DNA of 5,133 nucleotides from Candidatus Agathobaculum merdigallinarum. GTDB taxonomy: Bacteria; Bacillota; Clostridia; Oscillospirales; Butyricicoccaceae. The translations under genes and the position numbers were made by a program. Shown one piece after another: positions 1 through 5,133 of this stretch (within the stretch, counting starts at the first letter, position 1; each line of letters opens with the position of its first letter). The stretch is from positions 1 through 5,133 of the forward strand of contig DXDO01000152.1 of the NCBI GenBank assembly GCA_019115425.1, read 5' to 3'. The notes below the pieces were generated by a model. It saw only the letters and a list, made by a program, of their open reading frames with translations. It was not told the origin of the DNA and ran no database searches.

Positions 1-1
1 A

Positions 2-532
2 GACGATAAGATCCACGCCCGTTCGACCGGCCCGTACTCGCTCGTCACCCAGCAGCCTCTGGGCGGCAAGGCGCAGTTCGGTGGCCAGCGCTTCGGCGAG
101 ATGGAAGTCTGGGCGCTCGAAGCATACGGCGCCGCATACACTTTGCAGGAAATCCTCACCGTCAAGTCGGACGATATCACCGGCCGTGTCAAGACCTACG
201 AGGCGATCGTCAAGGGCCACAACGTGCCGCAGCCGGGCGTACCGGAGTCCTTCAAGGTTCTGGTCAAGGAGCTGCAGTCGCTGTGCCTGGATATCCAGGT
301 GCTCGACGAGAACATGGAGGTCATCGAGCTGTCGGATGACGACGAGGACGATGCAGATTTCATCCGCCCGATGGAACAGGCTGTTTCGGGCGCGGATGAC
401 GAATTCACCGCAGCCGGCTTCGGCATCAACGACGCCGAGGACGGCGACACCGATCTCTTTGCACTGGACAACGCTGCCGACGAAGGCGGCGACGATGCCG
501 GGGATGATTTTGACGACGGGCTGGGCGAATAA
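2..532 (+). CDS. rpoB: RNA polymerase beta subunit, C-terminal part (5' end outside window)
   Basis: This is the last 176 residues of the beta subunit of DNA-dependent RNA polymerase; the gene begins before the window and ends at TAA 530-532. The conserved C-terminal block is plain: GGKAQFGGQRFGEMEVWALE (visible residues 21-40), then AYGAAYTLQEILTVKSDD, the part of beta that packs against beta' near the active site and clamp base. The segment up to about visible residue 105 (ESFKVLVKELQSLCLDIQVL) matches the usual end of the family core. After it comes a tail of about 66 residues (visible 111-176) with 26 Asp/Glu and a single Arg, starting with SDDDEDD and ending DDFDDGLGE. Acidic tails of varying length are common in Firmicutes beta subunits, so this is a lineage trait rather than a fusion. 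rpoC follows after 59 bases with no terminator seen between them, so the two are very probably co-transcribed. Confidence 0.98.
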   Translation, partial: DDKIHARSTGPYSLVTQQPLGGKAQFGGQRFGEMEVWALEAYGAAYTLQEILTVKSDDITGRVKTYEAIVKGHNVPQPGVPESFKVLVKELQSLCLDIQVLDENMEVIELSDDDEDDADFIRPMEQAVSGADDEFTAAGFGINDAEDGDTDLFALDNAADEGGDDAGDDFDDGLGE

Positions 533-572
533 GGCCATGACACGTAACGATCAAAATCATCTGTGAATAGGG

Positions 573-578
573 AAGGAG
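573..578 (+). promoter_or_regulatory. Ribosome binding site of rpoC, with long spacing
   Basis: AAGGAG at 573-578 (within GGAAGGAG 571-578) is the only Shine-Dalgarno-like sequence before rpoC. It lies 13 bases from the ATG at 592, longer than the usual 5-9. The reading frame upstream hits TAG at 568-570 and offers no ATG, GTG or TTG between there and 592, so the start is fixed despite the spacing. The spacer is A/T-rich (TTAAAATATAT), which should leave the start codon unstructured. Confidence 0.7.
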
Positions 579-591
579 CATCTTAAAATAT

Positions 592-4125
<3,534 letters not shown>

Positions 4126-4159
4126 TGCTGCGGCATTTAAGACAGGTATAAAAGATGCA

Positions 4160-4200
4160 GAACAGGGGAATGCTGAAAGGCGTTCCCTTGTTTGCTGTTT
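4160..4200 (+). terminator. Intrinsic terminator after rpoC
   Basis: Bases 4161-4174 pair with 4179-4192 as an unbroken 14-bp stem (11 Watson-Crick pairs and 3 G-U wobbles at 4165/4188, 4171/4182 and 4174/4179), closed by a GAAA tetraloop at 4175-4178. The core is AACAGGGGAA against TTCCCTTGTT. A T-rich but interrupted run follows (TTGTTTGCTGTTT, 4189-4201 region). The stem and stable tetraloop make a Rho-independent terminator for the rpoBC transcript the best reading. The imperfect T-tract suggests that it may be leaky. Confidence 0.75.
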
Positions 4201-4270
4201 CTCGCAGAGACGCATATGACTAAATTCTATGTAAAATGGCAGAAACAGTGAAAAATATCTGCAAAAATGC

Positions 4271-4299
4271 TTGACTTCACACGGGTAAACCTTTATACT
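4271..4299 (+). promoter_or_regulatory. Sigma-A type promoter for the L7Ae-like gene and rpsL
   Basis: The -35 box TTGACT (4271-4276) and -10 box TATACT (4294-4299) each differ from consensus at one base and are separated by the ideal 17 bases. A-tracts just upstream (GAAAAATAT near 4250-4258 and CAAAAATG near 4262-4269) could act as an UP element. The expected transcription start is a purine near 4305-4306, giving a leader of only about 24 bases before the ATG at 4329. It sits directly behind the rpoC terminator, so it probably drives the downstream ribosomal section independently of rpoBC. Confidence 0.85.
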
Positions 4300-4316
4300 A
4301 TTGGAGTATGCCGTAT

Positions 4317-4323
4317 AGGAGGG
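4317..4323 (+). promoter_or_regulatory. Ribosome binding site that fixes the L7Ae-like start
   Basis: AGGAGGG at 4317-4323 is nearly a full anti-16S match and lies 5 bases before ATG 4329. It decides between this ATG and the in-frame ATG at 4308: the latter would fall 2-3 bases after the predicted transcription start, leaving no room for ribosome binding. Confidence 0.85.
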
Positions 4324-4328
4324 TTACT

Positions 4329-4574
4329 ATGCTTTCAGAACTTCACGCGGCGCACAAGGTCATCGGTGTGAAGCAGTCGAAAAAGGCGATTCGGGACGGC
4401 GCAGCCGTCGAGGTCTATGTTGCGCTGGACGCGGAAAGGCGTGTTGTCGGCCCGATCTATGAGCTTTGCAGCGAAACAGGGACCCAAATCCGTGAAATCA
4501 CCACAATGGCGGAACTGGGCGATGCGGCCGGTATCGATGTCGGCGCGGCGGTTGTCACAGTCCTGCGCGATTGA
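4329..4574 (+). CDS. L7Ae/L30e-family K-turn RNA-binding protein (YbxF-like)
   Basis: This small basic-to-neutral protein of 81 aa has the size expected for the bacterial L7Ae-like family (Bacillus subtilis YbxF and YlxQ types). Family landmarks are GVKQSKKAIRDG (residues 13-24, the N-terminal RNA-contacting helix region), VEVYVALDAE (27-36, beta strand and turn), a helix with ELC (45-47), and TTMAELGDAAGIDVGAAVV (58-76), which ends in the GIDVGAA loop typical of K-turn recognition. Family members bind kink-turn motifs in RNA; in bacteria the cellular target is not well settled, with ribosomal RNA and riboswitch K-turns as candidates. It lies between rpoC and rpsL, exactly where Firmicutes carry ybxF, which supports the assignment beyond similarity. 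It starts 30 bases after a strong -10 box and is followed 65 bases later by rpsL, with which it is likely co-transcribed. No signal peptide or membrane segment is visible. Confidence 0.93.
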   Translation: MLSELHAAHKVIGVKQSKKAIRDGAAVEVYVALDAERRVVGPIYELCSETGTQIREITTMAELGDAAGIDVGAAVVTVLRD

Positions 4575-4607
4575 TTTGCGTGTATGGAACGCGCGGAATG
4601 CGCTTTT
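4563..4607 (+). other. Competing small stem-loops and tandem 9-mer between the L7Ae-like gene and rpsL
   Basis: A tandem imperfect repeat GGAACGCGC / GGAATGCGC occupies 4586-4603 (8 of 9 bases identical). It allows two exclusive pairings. One joins 4563-4569 with 4590-4596 (seven pairs, one G-U). The other is a short GCGC hairpin, 4591-4594 with 4600-4603, followed by TTTT (4604-4607). The second resembles a very weak terminator or pause hairpin just before rpsL. The stems are short and no function can be assigned; the pairing itself is directly visible. Confidence 0.3.
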
Positions 4608-4625
4608 CATAAATATTTTTGAAAG

Positions 4626-4632
4626 AAGGAGG
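4626..4632 (+). promoter_or_regulatory. Ribosome binding site of rpsL
   Basis: AAGGAGG at 4626-4632, with a 7-base A-rich spacer (AAATAAA) to ATG 4640, is an excellent site. It rules out the in-frame TTG at 4619, which lies upstream of the site itself and would put the Shine-Dalgarno inside the coding region. Confidence 0.9.
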
Positions 4633-4639
4633 AAATAAA

Positions 4640-5059
4640 ATGCCAACTTTTAACCAACTCGTCCGTAAGGGTCGCGAGGCAGTCGTCTACAAATCTACGG
4701 CGCCGGCTCTGCAGGTAGGCTACAACTCTCAGAAGAAGAAGGCTACCGACCAGTCCGCACCGCAGAAACGCGGCGTCTGCACGACGGTTAAAACCATGAC
4801 GCCGAAGAAGCCGAACTCTGCGCTTCGTAAGGTTGCCCGTGTTAAGCTGACCAACCAGATGGAAGTTTCCGCTTACATCCCTGGTGAGGGCCACAATCTG
4901 CAGGAGCACTCTGTCGTTATGGTTCGCGGTGGTCGTGTTAGGGACCTTCCTGGTGTCCGTTACCACATCATCCGCGGCACGCTGGATACCCAGGGTGTGG
5001 CAAACCGCCGTCAGGCTCGTTCCAAGTATGGCGCGAAGCGCCCGAAGGCCGGCAAGTAA
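4640..5059 (+). CDS. rpsL: 30S ribosomal protein S12
   Basis: This is S12 of the small ribosomal subunit, 139 aa, sitting at the decoding centre where it controls accuracy of tRNA selection. It begins MPTFNQLVRKGR and contains the family signatures PQKRGVC (41-47), TPKKPNSALRK (54-64), GEGHNLQEHSV (82-92), DLPGVRYHIIRG (102-113) and QARSKYGAKRPKA (125-137). The stretch between residues about 18 and 40 is longer than in E. coli, the usual Gram-positive form. Lys56 corresponds to E. coli Lys43 (precursor numbering) and is kept. The position equivalent to E. coli Lys88 is Arg101, encoded by AGG at 4940-4942, whereas the gene's other Arg codons are CGT or CGC. Asp102 aligns with the aspartate that RimO methylthiolates in E. 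coli. Wobble positions use more T than in rpoC. rpsG and fusA normally follow, but the window ends first. Confidence 0.99.
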   Translation: MPTFNQLVRKGREAVVYKSTAPALQVGYNSQKKKATDQSAPQKRGVCTTVKTMTPKKPNSALRKVARVKLTNQMEVSAYIPGEGHNLQEHSVVMVRGGRVRDLPGVRYHIIRGTLDTQGVANRRQARSKYGAKRPKAGK

Positions 5060-5060
5060 T

Positions 5061-5078
5061 CTGCGCCTGACCGCGCAG
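5061..5078 (+). repeat. Perfect inverted repeat just after rpsL
   Basis: CTGCGC (5061-5066) pairs perfectly with GCGCAG (5073-5078) around a 6-base loop CTGACC, starting two bases after the rpsL stop codon. No T-run follows, so it is not a standard intrinsic terminator. It may protect the mRNA 3' end or belong to the larger inverted-repeat cluster that follows. Confidence 0.55.
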
Positions 5079-5092
5079 CTCGTCGTTCCAGC

Positions 5093-5132
5093 CGCCCTTG
5101 CGTACCTCGGTACGCGGCAGGCGACTGCGCCT
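5093..5132 (+). repeat. GC-rich inverted-repeat cluster at the window end
   Basis: A palindrome CGTACC-TC-GGTACG (5101-5114) extends outward through 5098-5100 with 5115-5117 and, past a small internal loop, through 5093-5096 with 5120-5123, forming an imperfect hairpin of about 30 bases. Overlapping its 3' arm is a second stem, AGGCG (5119-5123) with CGCCT (5128-5132) around ACTG. CTGCGCCT occurs at both 5061-5068 and 5125-5132, bracketing the region. This is the texture of a short intergenic repetitive element, but a structured rpsL-rpsG spacer is equally possible. The window ends here, so its limits are unknown. Confidence 0.5.
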
Positions 5133-5133
5133 C

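Noticed and set aside
81..566. Alternative + strand frame over the end of rpoB
   Set aside because: The product is a Ser/Arg/Thr-rich frame-shifted reading of the recognisable RpoB C-terminus.
4308..4328. Earlier in-frame ATG for the L7Ae-like gene
   Set aside because: It lies 2-3 bases after the predicted transcription start and lacks a ribosome binding site; ATG 4329 has AGGAGGG at 5-base spacing and gives the family's normal length.
4300..4328. K-turn or riboswitch in the leader of the L7Ae-like gene that might give autoregulation
   Set aside because: The leader is only about 24 bases and shows no paired stems with tandem G-A pairs, so nothing supports it.
4619..4639. Earlier in-frame TTG start for rpsL
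   Set aside because: The extension would encode the Shine-Dalgarno itself; S12 proteins begin at the MPT residues encoded from 4640.

Overview
This window is a piece of bacterial core genome covering the RNA polymerase / str-operon junction: the 3' end of rpoB, a complete rpoC, a small L7Ae-family (YbxF-like) gene and a complete rpsL, all on the + strand. Several features point to a GC-rich member of the Clostridia (Firmicutes/Bacillota), most likely an Oscillospirales-type gut anaerobe. The gene order rpoB-rpoC-L7Ae-rpsL is the Firmicutes arrangement. The trigger loop of beta' lacks the large insertion seen in Proteobacteria. S12 has the longer Gram-positive N-terminal region. Shine-Dalgarno sequences are strong, and wobble positions are rich in G and C. 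The genus cannot be fixed from this sequence alone.

Layout. 2-532 is the C-terminus of the beta subunit with a long acidic tail. 592-4125 is beta' (1177 aa) with all catalytic and zinc-binding residues present. 4126-4328 is a 203-base non-coding gap. It holds a convincing intrinsic terminator (stem-loop 4161-4192, GAAA-capped) and then a near-consensus sigma-A promoter (TTGACT, 17-base spacer, TATACT at 4271-4299). 4329-4574 is an 81-aa K-turn-binding L7Ae-family protein with a start set by a very good ribosome binding site. 4575-4639 is a short leader with a tandem 9-base repeat and competing small hairpins. 4640-5059 is ribosomal protein S12. 5060-5133 is a GC-rich stretch dense in inverted repeats, cut off by the window end.

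How it works together. Beta and beta' form the catalytic body of RNA polymerase. S12 is a decoding-centre protein of the 30S subunit. The L7Ae-like protein is an RNA-binding accessory usually encoded at this spot. The terminator and promoter between rpoC and the small gene suggest that the ribosomal-protein section is transcribed separately from rpoBC, at least in part.

I found no undescribed system: no mobile element, CRISPR, defence or biosynthetic genes. The most notable observation is that S12 carries Arg (codon AGG) at the position equivalent to E. coli Lys88 (precursor numbering). Lys-to-Arg there is a classical streptomycin-resistance substitution. The inverted-repeat cluster after rpsL and the terminator/promoter unit are the next most useful things to check.
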